Positions 32,925-42,416 of a DNA stretch of 64,000 nucleotides are shown here, piece after piece. Every line of letters begins with the position of its first letter. The stretch's first letter is position 1. The notes under the pieces were generated by a model, which saw only the letters and a program-made list of their open reading frames with translations, did no database searches and was not told the DNA's origin. The position numbers and the translations under genes are program-made. The stretch is from Rhodococcus qingshengii JCM 15477 (GTDB lineage: Bacteria > Actinomycetota > Actinomycetes > Mycobacteriales > Mycobacteriaceae): positions 5,699,001 through 5,763,000 of the forward strand of contig NZ_CP096563.1 of the NCBI RefSeq assembly GCF_023221595.1, given 5' to 3'.

Positions 32925-33611
32925 ATGGGAACTTTCACGACGACCACACGTGATGTACCGCTGACCGTCAGCCGACCGGATTCGCCGAGTGAACCGAGAC
33001 ATGCGGTAGTAGTTCTCCAAGAAGCGTGGGGCGTGAACCAACACATCGAGAGCATCCTCGAACGCCTCGCCGATGCCGGCTACCTTGCCGTCGCCCCGCA
33101 TCTCTACCACCGCGGCGCACAGACCTCCTTCACCGACTTCCCGTCCGCGAAGGATGCGCTCATGGCACTCGACAGCACAAGCATCGGCCACGACGTACGT
33201 GCCGCCGTCGACTACAGCCGATCCGAGGGAGCAGACAAAGTCGGCTCCCTCGGATTCTGCATGGGCGGCACCGCATCCCTGTGGTGTGCCGCCGTACCCC
33301 TCGTCGATTCCGCTGTCACGTACTACGGTGGCGGCGTTGCAGAAGCCCGATGGGATGGGATTGCCGCAGGCACCGAACTTGCAGCGCAACTGCAGGTCCC
33401 GTGGCTCGGTCACTACGGCGACCTCGATCCCAGTATCCCGCCGGAGAGCGTCGAGCAATTGCGCGCAACCGCGTCCGATCTCGCCCGGGTGTACCGTTAT
33501 TCCGACGCCGGCCACGCGTTCAACAACGACACTTCGACCAGCCACTACGCCCCGGATTCTGCTGCCCTCGCCTGGACCCGCACTATGGAGTTCTTCAACG
33601 AAACCCTTTGA
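32925..33611 (+). CDS. Dienelactone hydrolase-family protein
   Basis: 228-residue alpha/beta hydrolase of the dienelactone hydrolase family. The nucleophile is Cys in GFCMGG (SLGFCMGGTASLW), with VVVLQEAWGVNQHIESILERLADAGYLAVAPHLY before it, Asp in HYGDLDPSIP and His in SDAGHAFNND completing the triad. True DLH opens the dienelactone of chlorocatechol degradation; many homologues act on other esters. The ATG at 32925 (MGTFTTTTRD) is preferred to a GTG 36 bases earlier. It converges with the permease gene. No chlorocatechol genes are near. Confidence 0.85.
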   Translation: MGTFTTTTRDVPLTVSRPDSPSEPRHAVVVLQEAWGVNQHIESILERLADAGYLAVAPHLYHRGAQTSFTDFPSAKDALMALDSTSIGHDVRAAVDYSRSEGADKVGSLGFCMGGTASLWCAAVPLVDSAVTYYGGGVAEARWDGIAAGTELAAQLQVPWLGHYGDLDPSIPPESVEQLRATASDLARVYRYSDAGHAFNNDTSTSHYAPDSAALAWTRTMEFFNETL

Positions 33612-33624
33612 TTGCCAGCGCGAG

Positions 33625-35058
33625 TCAGGGCACCCGCTTGACCACCGTGCCGGTGATCTCGTCCTGAACCTGCTCAGCCGTCACCGCTCGACTCTGTGCC
33701 CGACGTGAGCGGGTGAAGTAGTAGATGCCGATCACGGCGAGGACAAACGGTACTCCGAACACCAAGGTCATCTTGAAATCCTCGACCCACAACGTCGTGA
33801 CGAGGATCGCGACCATGAGGACACCTCCCAGTATCGTCCCCACCGGGAAGAACGGAATCGTGAAGGAGAGTGTCCGTCCTTCGCTCGCCATCCGCTTGCG
33901 AAAGAACCAGTGCGTCACGAAGATCAGCAGCCACGTCGCCATTGCCCCGAACATCGACAGCGAGATCATCAAGGTGAATGCCTGCTCGGGAAAGAGAACG
34001 TAGACGATTGTTGCGACGGCGATACCCGACGTCGACAGCAGCAAGGCATTGACCGGTGAGCCGTTGGCCCTGACCTTGCCGAGAATGGCCGGCGCGTCAC
34101 CAGCACGGGAGAGCGAGAACATCATTCGCGAAGACACGTACAGCTGACTGTTCATCGCGGACAGCGCGGCAATGATCACCACGAAGTTCAGCACGCTGTC
34201 TGCGCCCGGAATCTTCACGACCTGCATCACCGTGACGAAAGGGCTTCCGCCGCTCAATATCTTGTCCATCGGAGCGATTGCCAGAATCAAGGCAAGCGTT
34301 GCGATGTAGAAGACGAACAGTCGGACGATCGTCACACGGAATGCCTTCTTCACCGCCACTGCCGGGTTTTCCGCCTCACCGGCCGCAATGGCGATCATCT
34401 CGATGCTCAAGTAGCTGAAGATCGATACGATCACGGCAAACCACATGCCGGACAAACCATTCGGGAAGAATCCGCCACCGGCCGTGTAATTGTGGAATCC
34501 GTAGTCCGGGTTTCCGCTACCGAACACGACGTACGCTGCCATCACGATGAACGCCACGATCGCGAAGACCTTGATCGTCGAGAACCAGTACTCCATCGTT
34601 CCGAAGGCCTTGACGTTGAACATGTTCACGCCGATCAGCACTCCGGAGAACAACACGATCCACAGCCACGACGGTACGTCGGCGAACCAGAACCGCATGT
34701 ATTCACCGATCGCGGTGACCTCGGTCCCGACCGCGAGGACGATGCATGACCAGTAGAGATAGCGAACGAGGAAGCCGATCAACGGTCCGACGTAGAATTC
34801 TGCGTACGCACCGAACGAACCTGATGTCGCATGTGCAACAGTCATTTCGGCGAGGGCACCCATCAGCAGGAGGGCGATCAACCCGCCGATCGCGTAACTG
34901 ATGATGACGCTCGGGCCGGCAAAGCCGATGGCGAACTTACTGCCGAGGAAGAGTCCGGTGCCGATTGCACCGCCGAGCGCGATCATGCTCATCTGCTTGG
35001 GGCCGAGTTCGCGTTTGAGACCTGATTCTCGCTGCTGAATGTTTTTGAAATCACTCAT
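33625..35058 (-). CDS. Amino acid permease (APC superfamily)
   Basis: 477-residue amino acid transporter with twelve predicted helices. The N-terminal SGLKRELGPKQMSMIALGGAIGTGLFLGS and following GPSVIISYAIGGL are the signature of the AAT branch (AroP, GabP, ProY). The ATG at 35058 is preceded by AAGGAGC on the minus strand. It is 52 bases downstream of kynU on the same strand, so import of tryptophan, kynurenine or anthranilate is a reasonable guess. The AAT family also includes proline and GABA permeases. Confidence 0.87.
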   Translation of the reverse strand: MSDFKNIQQRESGLKRELGPKQMSMIALGGAIGTGLFLGSKFAIGFAGPSVIISYAIGGLIALLLMGALAEMTVAHATSGSFGAYAEFYVGPLIGFLVRYLYWSCIVLAVGTEVTAIGEYMRFWFADVPSWLWIVLFSGVLIGVNMFNVKAFGTMEYWFSTIKVFAIVAFIVMAAYVVFGSGNPDYGFHNYTAGGGFFPNGLSGMWFAVIVSIFSYLSIEMIAIAAGEAENPAVAVKKAFRVTIVRLFVFYIATLALILAIAPMDKILSGGSPFVTVMQVVKIPGADSVLNFVVIIAALSAMNSQLYVSSRMMFSLSRAGDAPAILGKVRANGSPVNALLLSTSGIAVATIVYVLFPEQAFTLMISLSMFGAMATWLLIFVTHWFFRKRMASEGRTLSFTIPFFPVGTILGGVLMVAILVTTLWVEDFKMTLVFGVPFVLAVIGIYYFTRSRRAQSRAVTAEQVQDEITGTVVKRVP

Positions 35059-35110
35059 GAAAGCTCCTTGCGAAAGGCGGTACCTCCCGGTCCGCGGAAA
35101 CTTGGAAGAA

Positions 35111-36376
35111 TCAGGTGACTGCGTCGCGCTCGCGGAATTCGGGGCGATCCCAGGACTTGTTCTCGAGGATGTCTCGCAACACGTCGACGGCGTTCCACAC
35201 GTCGGCGTATCCGAGATAGAGCGGAGTGATACCGAACCTCAGCACTCCTGGTTCGCGGTAGTCGCCGATGACGCCCCGCGCGATGAGAGCCTTCATGATG
35301 GAATAGCCCTCGGGATGAACAAAACTCACGTGCGAGCCACGACGCTCGTGCTCGCGCGGCGTGATCAACTCCAAACCGTAAGCAGCGCAACGCTCCTCGG
35401 CGAGGCCGATGAAGAGATCGGCCAGCGCGAGCGACTTGCTGCGGATGTCGGCCATGTCAGCTTTGAGCATGATGTCGAGACCACATTCGACGAGTGACAA
35501 CGACGTGATGGGTTGAGTACCACTCAGAAACCGTCGTATTCCTGCGCCCGGTTCGTAGGCCGACTCCATCGCGAACGGTCGCGCGTGCCCCCACCACCCG
35601 GACAGCGGCTGGATTCCGGTGTTCTGATGGCGACGGTTGACCCAGATGAATGCAGGTGAACCCGGACCGCCATTGAGGTACTTGTACGTACACCCGACCG
35701 CGAAGTCGGCGTCGGCACCGCTCAGATCGACAGTGACGGCGCCGGCCGAGTGTGCGAGATCCCAGATCATGAGGGCGCCACGTTCCTGCACTGCTGCAGT
35801 GACTTCCGTCATCGCATACAGGTTTCCGGTGCGGTAGTTGACGTGCGACAACATCACTACGGCGGTGTCCGGTCCTACTGCTTCGGTGAGGTCGCCCGGT
35901 TGGTCGATCAGGCGTAGTTCGTATCCCTGATCGAGCAGCGAGATGATGCCCTCCGCAATGTAGAGGTCAGTGGGGAAATTGTCGCGCTCGGAGACGATCA
36001 CCTTCCGGCTGGGATCCTGAGCAGCCGCGATGGACAGCGCAGAGGCCAATGCCTTGAACAGGTTGATCGACGTCGAATCCGTCACTACCACTTCGCCTTC
36101 ACCTGCTCCCAGCAACGGGGCAAGTTTGTCACCGAGGCGGACCGGGAGGTCGAACCATCCAGCCTCGTTCCAACTGCGAACCAAGCCGTTGCCCCACTCG
36201 TCGCCGATCACTCTCGCGGCGCATTCCTGCGCGGCAATGGGACGCGCGCCGAGCGAGTTTCCGTCGAAGTAGAGAACGCCCTCCGGAATCGCGAACTCGC
36301 GGCGGAACTCCCTCAGGGGATCCACTGCGTCGGCCTTGACGCAGTCTTCCAACGAAAGTGTGGCTGTCGATGTCAT
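35111..36376 (-). CDS. kynU: Kynureninase
   Basis: 421-residue fold-type I PLP enzyme that cleaves L-kynurenine (or 3-hydroxykynurenine) to anthranilate (or 3-hydroxyanthranilate) and alanine. Family segments include [44 protein letters not shown] and the PLP lysine in [20 protein letters not shown]. The start is the ATG at 36376; a longer Arg-rich extension to 36523 lies in kynB and is rejected. It overlaps the kynB stop by four bases. No tryptophan 2,3-dioxygenase (kynA) lies in the window. Confidence 0.94.
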   Translation of the reverse strand: MTSTATLSLEDCVKADAVDPLREFRREFAIPEGVLYFDGNSLGARPIAAQECAARVIGDEWGNGLVRSWNEAGWFDLPVRLGDKLAPLLGAGEGEVVVTDSTSINLFKALASALSIAAAQDPSRKVIVSERDNFPTDLYIAEGIISLLDQGYELRLIDQPGDLTEAVGPDTAVVMLSHVNYRTGNLYAMTEVTAAVQERGALMIWDLAHSAGAVTVDLSGADADFAVGCTYKYLNGGPGSPAFIWVNRRHQNTGIQPLSGWWGHARPFAMESAYEPGAGIRRFLSGTQPITSLSLVECGLDIMLKADMADIRSKSLALADLFIGLAEERCAAYGLELITPREHERRGSHVSFVHPEGYSIMKALIARGVIGDYREPGVLRFGITPLYLGYADVWNAVDVLRDILENKSWDRPEFRERDAVT

Positions 36377-37104
36377 GACGATTCTTCTCCTGCATGTGTC
36401 GGCGTTGAGGGTGATGAAGGCAGAGTCCGGAGCACGGCCCGTACCGGGCTGGCATCGAGGTCGAGGAACTTCAGCGGCAGTGCGATCAACTCGTAGTAGC
36501 CTTCGTCGACGTCGTCGAGGCAAAGTCCTTCGAGGATCGCGACGCTACGATCGCTTGCCGCGTGGTGCCCGTCCATGGTCTTGCTGTCCATCGGATCGAA
36601 CGAGGCGCCGTCGATTCCGATCAGAACTCCACCGCGGTCGGCGAACCAGTGGGTCAGCTCCGGAGAAACACCGGCGAAGTCGTTGTCCCACTTGCGTGGG
36701 TACTTCGGGTACGTCCTCAGAATCAGCCGTTGCGGCAGATGGCCGCCGAGTCGCTCCACGGTCTCTTCGACGGGCCTGATGCAGGCGGCACCGTCGACCC
36801 CCGTCATGTCGACCACCAGTGCTTCGCCGAGATAGGGCTCGAGGGGAACGGAACCAATGGTCGCGCCGTCGATGCGAGTGTGCGCCGGCGCATCGGCGTG
36901 AGCACCGATATGCGGAGTGGTGGTGATTCGGTTGATGGTGACGGCGTCACTGCCGCCGAGGTCGGACGTGACAGCGCGGGTGAAGGCGGTGTCGCCTGGC
37001 CACACGGGCGTCGATTCGGAGATCGGCGGGCTGATGTCGATCAACCGCGCCCTCCAGTCGCCCGTGTGTCCGTCGCCCGCGTGTCGGCCGATCCTCGGAA
37101 GCAT
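36373..37104 (-). CDS. kynB: Kynurenine formamidase (cyclase family)
   Basis: 243-residue metal-dependent cyclase-family hydrolase converting N-formylkynurenine to kynurenine and formate. Metal-binding motifs are visible: [14 protein letters not shown] (HxGTHxDxPxH type) and DGHHAASDR near the C-terminus. The start is the ATG at 37104 (MLPRIGRH), with GAAGGGG upstream on the minus strand; a TTG at 37173 would add 23 unlikely residues. The stop overlaps kynU by four bases. With kynU and an amino acid permease it forms a tryptophan/kynurenine catabolic operon. Confidence 0.91.
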   Translation of the reverse strand: MLPRIGRHAGDGHTGDWRARLIDISPPISESTPVWPGDTAFTRAVTSDLGGSDAVTINRITTTPHIGAHADAPAHTRIDGATIGSVPLEPYLGEALVVDMTGVDGAACIRPVEETVERLGGHLPQRLILRTYPKYPRKWDNDFAGVSPELTHWFADRGGVLIGIDGASFDPMDSKTMDGHHAASDRSVAILEGLCLDDVDEGYYELIALPLKFLDLDASPVRAVLRTLPSSPSTPTHAGEESS

Positions 37105-37241
37105 CCAGACCCCTTCGTCGCAACAGTCGACTGTGTAGATCTCGACCGTTTGATAATTCGATGTGTTTGGCAAAAGCTAGGATCATCGACGGGCGCGGTC
37201 AATAGATGCTGAATATTTTCGCGACGGCAGGGAGAAATCGG

Positions 37242-37733
37242 ATGATAAATGCGATCGAACGGGCAGCTGCCGCAGCTCGGCCGAATCATGTTCGGCTCGA
37301 CGACGTCGATACGGCGATTCTCCGCGAACTCGTCCGGGATGCACGCATCCCCAACAACGCACTCGCCGAGAAGGTCGGGATAGCGCCGTCGACCGCTCTG
37401 GCGCGGATGCGCGCTCTACGCGAATCGGGCGTCATCAAGGGGTTTCACGCAGACATAGACCTCGAGCTACTCGGCCTCGAGATCTCGGCGATGGTGTCGA
37501 TTCTGATTCACTCCCACGCCAGAAGTCGGATGACGGAAATTGCCGAGCACCTGAGCGGACTGGATTCCGTTCAGCGAGTGTTCCTGATGAGTGGGGACCG
37601 TGATCTCCTGGTGCACGTGTCGTGTGAATCCCCCACTCGGCTTCGCGATTTCGTCAGCGCGCACCTCAACGATCCGGCCATCGCCAATACCCAGACCAAC
37701 CTGATCTTCAGCGAACTGAGTCAAGGCGGCTGA
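37242..37733 (+). CDS. Lrp/AsnC-family regulator, KynR-like
   Basis: 163-residue Lrp/AsnC regulator. The N-terminal helix-turn-helix is LDDVDTAILRELVRDARIPNNALAEKVGIAPSTALARMRALRESGVIKGF, followed by the RAM ligand-binding domain (ISAMVSILIHSHARSRM... VFLMSGDRDLLVHV). The ATG at 37242 has AGGGAGA at 37229-37235; an ATG at 37206 would add twelve residues. It is divergent from kynB. In Pseudomonas an Lrp-type KynR activates kynBU in response to kynurenine, and this arrangement matches that logic. Confidence 0.88.
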   Translation: MINAIERAAAAARPNHVRLDDVDTAILRELVRDARIPNNALAEKVGIAPSTALARMRALRESGVIKGFHADIDLELLGLEISAMVSILIHSHARSRMTEIAEHLSGLDSVQRVFLMSGDRDLLVHVSCESPTRLRDFVSAHLNDPAIANTQTNLIFSELSQGG

Positions 37734-37811
37734 ACTGCAGCTGTCGCCAAGGCCGATTCGGTGTACTCTCGTAACCTTCGTCTCCGGACGGAGTACGCGG
37801 AGCGCTGATCA

Positions 37812-38231
37812 ATGTCGGAACACAAGCAAATGCAACCCCCGGACTACCACCGATGCCTCGAAACGGTGTTCTCCTCACCCGCCGCATGCCGCGAGATACT
37901 GGAAAGACTGTCCAAGATGACGGAGGCAGAAGTCCAATCGCGATGGTCGCCGTGGGTTGACCAGGAACCCCCACCCTTCGGTTCGCATGTCAAGGATCAA
38001 GTACCCGCAGAGGTGCAGTTGGCGGCGCTACAAGTCACATACGATTCCCATCGAAAGTCGACTATGGCGCTGTGGCGCCAGTTGTCGGACATCATGGGCA
38101 TCCCCGTCATGCAGGAAAGCCTCGTCGAACTCATCTGGAGTGTGCGTATGACGATCGAGCGGCTCAACAACCGAATCGAGATGCTCGAAAACGCAGCTAC
38201 ACAATCGGGCAAACCTGCTCCTGACGCATGA
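37812..38231 (+). CDS. Uncharacterised helical protein
   Basis: 139-residue soluble protein, mostly helical, with PPDYHRCLETVFSSPAACREILERLSKMTEAEV near the start and a charged C-terminal helix VELIWSVRMTIERLNNRIEMLEN that could form a coiled coil. I recognise no family. The ATG at 37812 has little ribosome binding site. The kinase-like gene starts two bases after its stop, so the two are translationally coupled and probably act together. Confidence 0.7.
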   Translation: MSEHKQMQPPDYHRCLETVFSSPAACREILERLSKMTEAEVQSRWSPWVDQEPPPFGSHVKDQVPAEVQLAALQVTYDSHRKSTMALWRQLSDIMGIPVMQESLVELIWSVRMTIERLNNRIEMLENAATQSGKPAPDA

Positions 38232-38232
38232 G

Positions 38233-39222
38233 ATGACTGTGTTCATCCCACTAAAGTCGGACAGCATGTTGCCACTCGGGTTGTCCATGCTCTGGGAGTC
38301 GGTGGAGCCGGAAGCCGCTCTGGAGGAGCGATTCGGATTCAACAGCTTTGGCGCAGCCACCCATTGGGTCTCGGCGGTACTCGAGCAGACTTGGGGGTTG
38401 ACGGCCCTCGAGTGCTCGCGAATGGCGATCAGTGACCAGAACGCGATCGTGTGGGTTGCGAGCGACCGCGGTGGGCTGGTGGTGAAGTGGTCGCGCGCCA
38501 CAGAGCGCTTCGCGAACCTGGAGGCGTCGACGCGCCTACTGAGCGCACTCGCCGCGCAGGGCGTGCCCGTTCCGTCACCAATCTCGTCCCTGAACGGATT
38601 GGACCGGGAAACACTGGAAGGGCCTTCGTGCGCAGTGTCATTCACCGTACTGCCGGAGTTGGCGGGAGATTGGTTGGACGTGCAGGACCGCGTGGCGGTC
38701 CGTTCGGCAGGAGCATGTCTGGCAGAAATACACCGAACGCTCGGCGCCACCCATGTCGACGGATCGGTTTTCTCGTCGCGCAGCACCGGGTTGAAGGAGC
38801 GCATCGGTGGTTGGCTCGAGAATTTCGACCGCAGGTTCGCGCCTGAGGCAACGCGTAGGCTCGTGGGCCTCCTGGCGCGTGCGTCCGAGCTCGATGACCA
38901 AACTCAACTGGTACACAACGACTTCCGTGCAGCCAACATCTTGACTCGAAACTCTCGGACCACCGGAGTACTCGACTTCGACGACGTGGTGATCGAGCAC
39001 CGGGTGAGCGACCTGGCCAAGGCAAGCGTCTATCTGGGCACCCTGTTCACCGATTGGCGACCGACACCGATCGCGGTACGGCAGAGCCTGCGCGCCGGCT
39101 ACGAATCCGTCCGTCCCCTCAGCCGATCCGAGACAGAATGGTTCGAGATCCTCGAACTGTGGCACGGCCTGATGGCAATCCCGGGTGAGAACGACACCGC
39201 CGGTTGGGCATCAGCGTTGTGA
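38233..39222 (+). CDS. APH-family phosphotransferase
   Basis: 329-residue protein-kinase-fold phosphotransferase of the aminoglycoside phosphotransferase / choline kinase family. The catalytic loop is LVHNDFRAANILT (HxDxxxxN) and the metal-binding element is TGVLDFDDVVIEHRVSDLA. The N-lobe lysine may be in GLVVKWSRATERFANLEA. It may phosphorylate a small metabolite, choline-like compound or antibiotic; the substrate cannot be predicted. The ATG at 38233 is one base after the preceding stop. It is separated from MBL by a bidirectional terminator. Confidence 0.8.
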   Translation: MTVFIPLKSDSMLPLGLSMLWESVEPEAALEERFGFNSFGAATHWVSAVLEQTWGLTALECSRMAISDQNAIVWVASDRGGLVVKWSRATERFANLEASTRLLSALAAQGVPVPSPISSLNGLDRETLEGPSCAVSFTVLPELAGDWLDVQDRVAVRSAGACLAEIHRTLGATHVDGSVFSSRSTGLKERIGGWLENFDRRFAPEATRRLVGLLARASELDDQTQLVHNDFRAANILTRNSRTTGVLDFDDVVIEHRVSDLAKASVYLGTLFTDWRPTPIAVRQSLRAGYESVRPLSRSETEWFEILELWHGLMAIPGENDTAGWASAL

Positions 39223-39225
39223 CAA

Positions 39226-39257
39226 AAGTGGGGACGCCGGTACCGGCGTCCCCACTT
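39226..39257. terminator. Bidirectional terminator, 32-bp perfect palindrome
   Basis: 16-bp arms AAGTGGGGACGCCGGT / ACCGGCGTCCCCACTT meet without a spacer, between the convergent APH and MBL genes. A short T run follows on the minus strand. Confidence 0.82.
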
Positions 39258-39271
39258 CGCTTCTGATCACA

Positions 39272-39898
39272 TCAGGATCCGGCGCGGATCCATTCTTCGA
39301 GATGCGGCGCCTCGGTACCGATCGTCGTGCCGTCGCCGTGACCGGTGTGAACCTTGGTCTCGGCGGGGAGCGCGAACAGCTTGTCGCGAATGGACTCGAT
39401 GATGGTCGGGAAGTCTGAGTACGACCGCCCCGTTGCGCCGGGTCCACCGGAGAACAAGGTGTCGCCGCTGAACAGTTCCCCCGCCTCGGGCAGGTAGAGG
39501 CAGGTCGACCCCGGGGAATGGCCCGGTGTGTGGATGGCCAGAATGTCCGTACCCGCCACAGCAATACGCTGATCATCTTCCAAGCTCAGATGCTTCACCC
39601 CGGGGTGAGTCATCTCCCAGAGGACATCGTCGGCCGGGTTCAGGTAGATCGGAGCGTCGAGTTTCTCGGCCAGCTCCGGCGCAACGGTGACGTGGTCGTT
39701 GTGGCCGTGGGTGCAGACGATTCCGATCACCTTGCGTCCACCGACAGCGTCGATGATCGGCTGCGCGGTGTGAGCTGCGTCGACGATCACCACTTCGTTG
39801 TCGTCACCGATCAGCCAGATGTTGTTGTCGACGTCCCATGTTCCGCCGTCGAGGCTGAACGTGCCCGAGGTGACGACGCGATCGACTCGCAATGTCAC
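39272..39898 (-). CDS. Metallo-beta-lactamase-fold hydrolase (glyoxalase II-like) linked to MscR
   Basis: 208-residue MBL-fold protein. The zinc motif is [15 protein letters not shown] (HxHxDH), followed by [21 protein letters not shown] and [11 protein letters not shown], the glyoxalase II set. The start is a GTG at 39898 overlapping the mscR stop by four bases. In Mycobacterium tuberculosis an MBL protein (Rv2260) likewise follows mscR (Rv2259), so it is likely a thioesterase acting on S-formyl- or other mycothiol conjugates. That role is inference from context. Confidence 0.87.
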   Translation of the reverse strand: MTLRVDRVVTSGTFSLDGGTWDVDNNIWLIGDDNEVVIVDAAHTAQPIIDAVGGRKVIGIVCTHGHNDHVTVAPELAEKLDAPIYLNPADDVLWEMTHPGVKHLSLEDDQRIAVAGTDILAIHTPGHSPGSTCLYLPEAGELFSGDTLFSGGPGATGRSYSDFPTIIESIRDKLFALPAETKVHTGHGDGTTIGTEAPHLEEWIRAGS

Positions 39899-40983
39899 AG
39901 GACCACCACCGAACGAAGGACCTCGCCGCGGTGCATCGTCTCGAATGCCTTCTCGACCTCGTCGAGCTTGATGCGCTCGCTGACGAACTTCTCGAGCGGC
40001 AGACGCCCCTGCTGGTACAGGTCGACCAGAACGGGGAAGTCACGCTCGGGCAGGCAATCGCCGTACCACGACGACTTGAGGGCTCCGCCGCGCGAGAAGA
40101 AGTCCACCAGCGGCATTTCCAGCTTCATGTCCGGCGTCGGAACTCCCACCAGCACTACGGTTCCCGCGAGGTCGCGGGCGTAGAACGCCTGCTTCCAGGT
40201 CTCGGGACGGCCGACTGCGTCGACAACCACGTCGGCGCCGAAACCTCCGGTCAGCTCCTGGACTGCTTCGACGACGTCGTCGACCTCGGTCGCATTGATC
40301 GTGTGCGTTGCACCAAGTTCCGTGGCCCACTCCAGCTTTCGTGGATCCCGGTCGATGGCGATGATGGTATTGGCACCGGCCAGGCGTGAACCCATGATCG
40401 CTGCGTCGCCGACGCCGCCACACCCGATCACAGCCACCGAATCACCGCGTCCGACGTTGCCGGTGTTCATCGCGGCACCCATGCCGGCCATGACGCCGCA
40501 ACCGAGCAGTCCGACGACAGCCGGATCGGCCGAGGCGTCGACCTTGGTGCACTGGCCTTCGTGAACCAGCGTCTTGTCTGCGAATGCGCCGATGCCGAGT
40601 GCCGGCGTCAGTTCGGTGCCGTCTTCGAGTGTCATCTTCTGCTCGGCGTTGAACGTGTCGAAGCAGTACTGCGGGCGGCCACGCTTACACGCACGACACT
40701 GCCCGCATACGGCACGCCAGTTGAGGACGACGAAGTCGCCCACCTCGACGTGAGTGACACCGGGGCCGACGCTCTCGACGATGCCCGACGCCTCGTGCCC
40801 GAGCAGGAACGGGTACTCGTCGTTGATTCCGCCGTCGCGGTAGGTCAGGTCGGTGTGGCACACACCGCACGCTGCAATGGCGACCACTACCTCGTTGGCG
40901 CCGGGATCGGGAATCGTGATGGGGACGATTTCGACGGGGGCACCCTTGGATCGGGCGATGACGCCGCGTACCTGCTGTGGCAT
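39895..40983 (-). CDS. mscR: S-nitrosomycothiol reductase / mycothiol-dependent formaldehyde dehydrogenase
   Basis: 362-residue zinc-dependent medium-chain alcohol dehydrogenase. The catalytic zinc ligands are in CGVCHTD and GHEASG, the structural zinc cluster is [15 protein letters not shown], and the NAD motif is [11 protein letters not shown]. Length and features fit MscR, which oxidises S-hydroxymethyl-mycothiol from formaldehyde and reduces S-nitrosomycothiol. The start is the ATG at 40983 preceded by AGGAGC on the minus strand. Coupling to an MBL hydrolase matches the mycobacterial arrangement and supports formaldehyde/NO detoxification. Confidence 0.9.
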   Translation of the reverse strand: MPQQVRGVIARSKGAPVEIVPITIPDPGANEVVVAIAACGVCHTDLTYRDGGINDEYPFLLGHEASGIVESVGPGVTHVEVGDFVVLNWRAVCGQCRACKRGRPQYCFDTFNAEQKMTLEDGTELTPALGIGAFADKTLVHEGQCTKVDASADPAVVGLLGCGVMAGMGAAMNTGNVGRGDSVAVIGCGGVGDAAIMGSRLAGANTIIAIDRDPRKLEWATELGATHTINATEVDDVVEAVQELTGGFGADVVVDAVGRPETWKQAFYARDLAGTVVLVGVPTPDMKLEMPLVDFFSRGGALKSSWYGDCLPERDFPVLVDLYQQGRLPLEKFVSERIKLDEVEKAFETMHRGEVLRSVVVL

Positions 40984-41131
40984 GGCTTTGCTCCTGGCTT
41001 CGTGCGATTGAGGACGTGTCGTCACATGGCGCCGTGTTTTCACATTGCGATATGTGCACTCGTTGAAAGGTTAGCCCGAAGTAGGTGCCCGCAACCCTGG
41101 TCGAACTGACTGACCGACCTGGCCGAAAGGA

Positions 41132-42394
41132 CTAGGGTGCAGGCTTCACGCCGGCCTCGGCGCCCGCGGCGGCCGCCGCACCCCGACTCTCGACGCCCAA
41201 TTTCCGCAGGACCCCGGCAACATGAAACTTGACTGTGCTCTCACTGACGCCGAGTCGCTCCGAGATTGCCTTGTTGCGCCGTCCGGCCACCAGATGCTCG
41301 AGTACCTCGAACTCCCGCGGAGCCAGTTCCGTCAGGACGTCGCGGTTCGGTAGGGCGACGGGCGCGTCGAGCGGGATGGTTGCGCTGATCCGGTTCCCCC
41401 ACCCGGGCGTCGACTCGGATTCGACGGTTCCACCCAAAGTCTCTACCCTCGAACGTAATTGGCGTTCCACGTCGATCACGTCGGCTTCACCACCACCGTC
41501 GTCGCGGATGTCGATCGAGAGCGAAGCCGCGTCGAGGGTCCAGGCCACCCGGATTCGCGAGAGCGTCTGCTGATCCGACAAGGCCAAGACCGCGCCGCGG
41601 ACGACCGCGCGGGCGCCGTGCGCCACTTCACCGGGCAACCCACGCCCGTCGACGGGTGGCTCCACCAACTCCAACGCGATTTCCCGATGCTTGAGCAGCG
41701 AACGCAATTCCCCACGCATCCGCGCAAAAGCGGTGGTGGTCGACTCCTCGGCCAACTCGCGGTGCACGTCGACGGCCGAACGCAGGCCGATCAGGGCCGA
41801 AGCCGCAGTCTCCCTGGCCGAGGTTCGAGCACGCGTGTCGTCGAGATCCGCCGAGCGCAGCGTCGCCAGCATCGTCTCGAGGGTGGCCGCATGCACCTCC
41901 GTCATCTCTGCCACGGTGCGTGCACGCTCGGACGACGCTGCCCGCGACTCGGCGAGATATGCCGGACTCGCGTTCCGCACCTGGAGCTGAATTCCGGTTG
42001 CAGTCACCGCGAACAGTGCCTGGATCAATTCGAGGGATGCCGCCTTCACCGGTCCGGGGTGTGGCGTCAGCACGAGGAGGGTGTCTGTTCGATCGAGCAT
42101 CGCGAGCACTTCACGGTCTCGGCCGGCGATAGCGCACTTTCCCCGAAATATCTGTCCGACAGTGAGATCCGTACGGATACGGTCGAGTTCGGCGATGGTC
42201 ACACGATCGACGACAGCTGGATCCCCGGCAACCTTGCGCGGCCTACCGGTGCACTCACGGGTGAAGATCACCAGAGAGGTGTGCGGCGCCATGTCCGCGA
42301 TCAGCGTCGAAAATCGTCGGCCGATTTCGGGAAGTGGTCCCACCAACACGTCTCGAAGGGCGGTGATCAGTAGCGCATTGTCGGTGGTGCTCAC
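41132..42394 (-). CDS. Histidine-kinase-like ATPase fused to a LuxR DNA-binding domain
   Basis: 420-residue regulator. Residues about 1-150 form an N-terminal sensor-like domain resembling DICT/GAF modules. A helical dimerisation region follows (about 150-230), then a GHKL/HATPase_c-like module (about 240-345) with IRDDGGG and TPGWGNRISATIPL. The C-terminal LuxR helix-turn-helix is LAPREFEVLEHLVAGRRNKAISERLGVSESTVKFHVAGVLRKLGVESR. No phosphoacceptor His is evident where HisKA_3 would have ELHD. The start is a GTG at 42394, 22 bases after the DUF4185 gene, with which it may be co-transcribed. Target unknown. Confidence 0.83.
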   Translation of the reverse strand: MSTTDNALLITALRDVLVGPLPEIGRRFSTLIADMAPHTSLVIFTRECTGRPRKVAGDPAVVDRVTIAELDRIRTDLTVGQIFRGKCAIAGRDREVLAMLDRTDTLLVLTPHPGPVKAASLELIQALFAVTATGIQLQVRNASPAYLAESRAASSERARTVAEMTEVHAATLETMLATLRSADLDDTRARTSARETAASALIGLRSAVDVHRELAEESTTTAFARMRGELRSLLKHREIALELVEPPVDGRGLPGEVAHGARAVVRGAVLALSDQQTLSRIRVAWTLDAASLSIDIRDDGGGEADVIDVERQLRSRVETLGGTVESESTPGWGNRISATIPLDAPVALPNRDVLTELAPREFEVLEHLVAGRRNKAISERLGVSESTVKFHVAGVLRKLGVESRGAAAAAGAEAGVKPAP

Positions 42395-42416
42395 TGTTCA
42401 ACGATAACCATCCGGT

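Noticed and set aside
37105..37173. TTG at 37173 as start of kynB
   Set aside because: Adds 23 residues not typical of the family; the ATG at 37104 has a good ribosome binding site.
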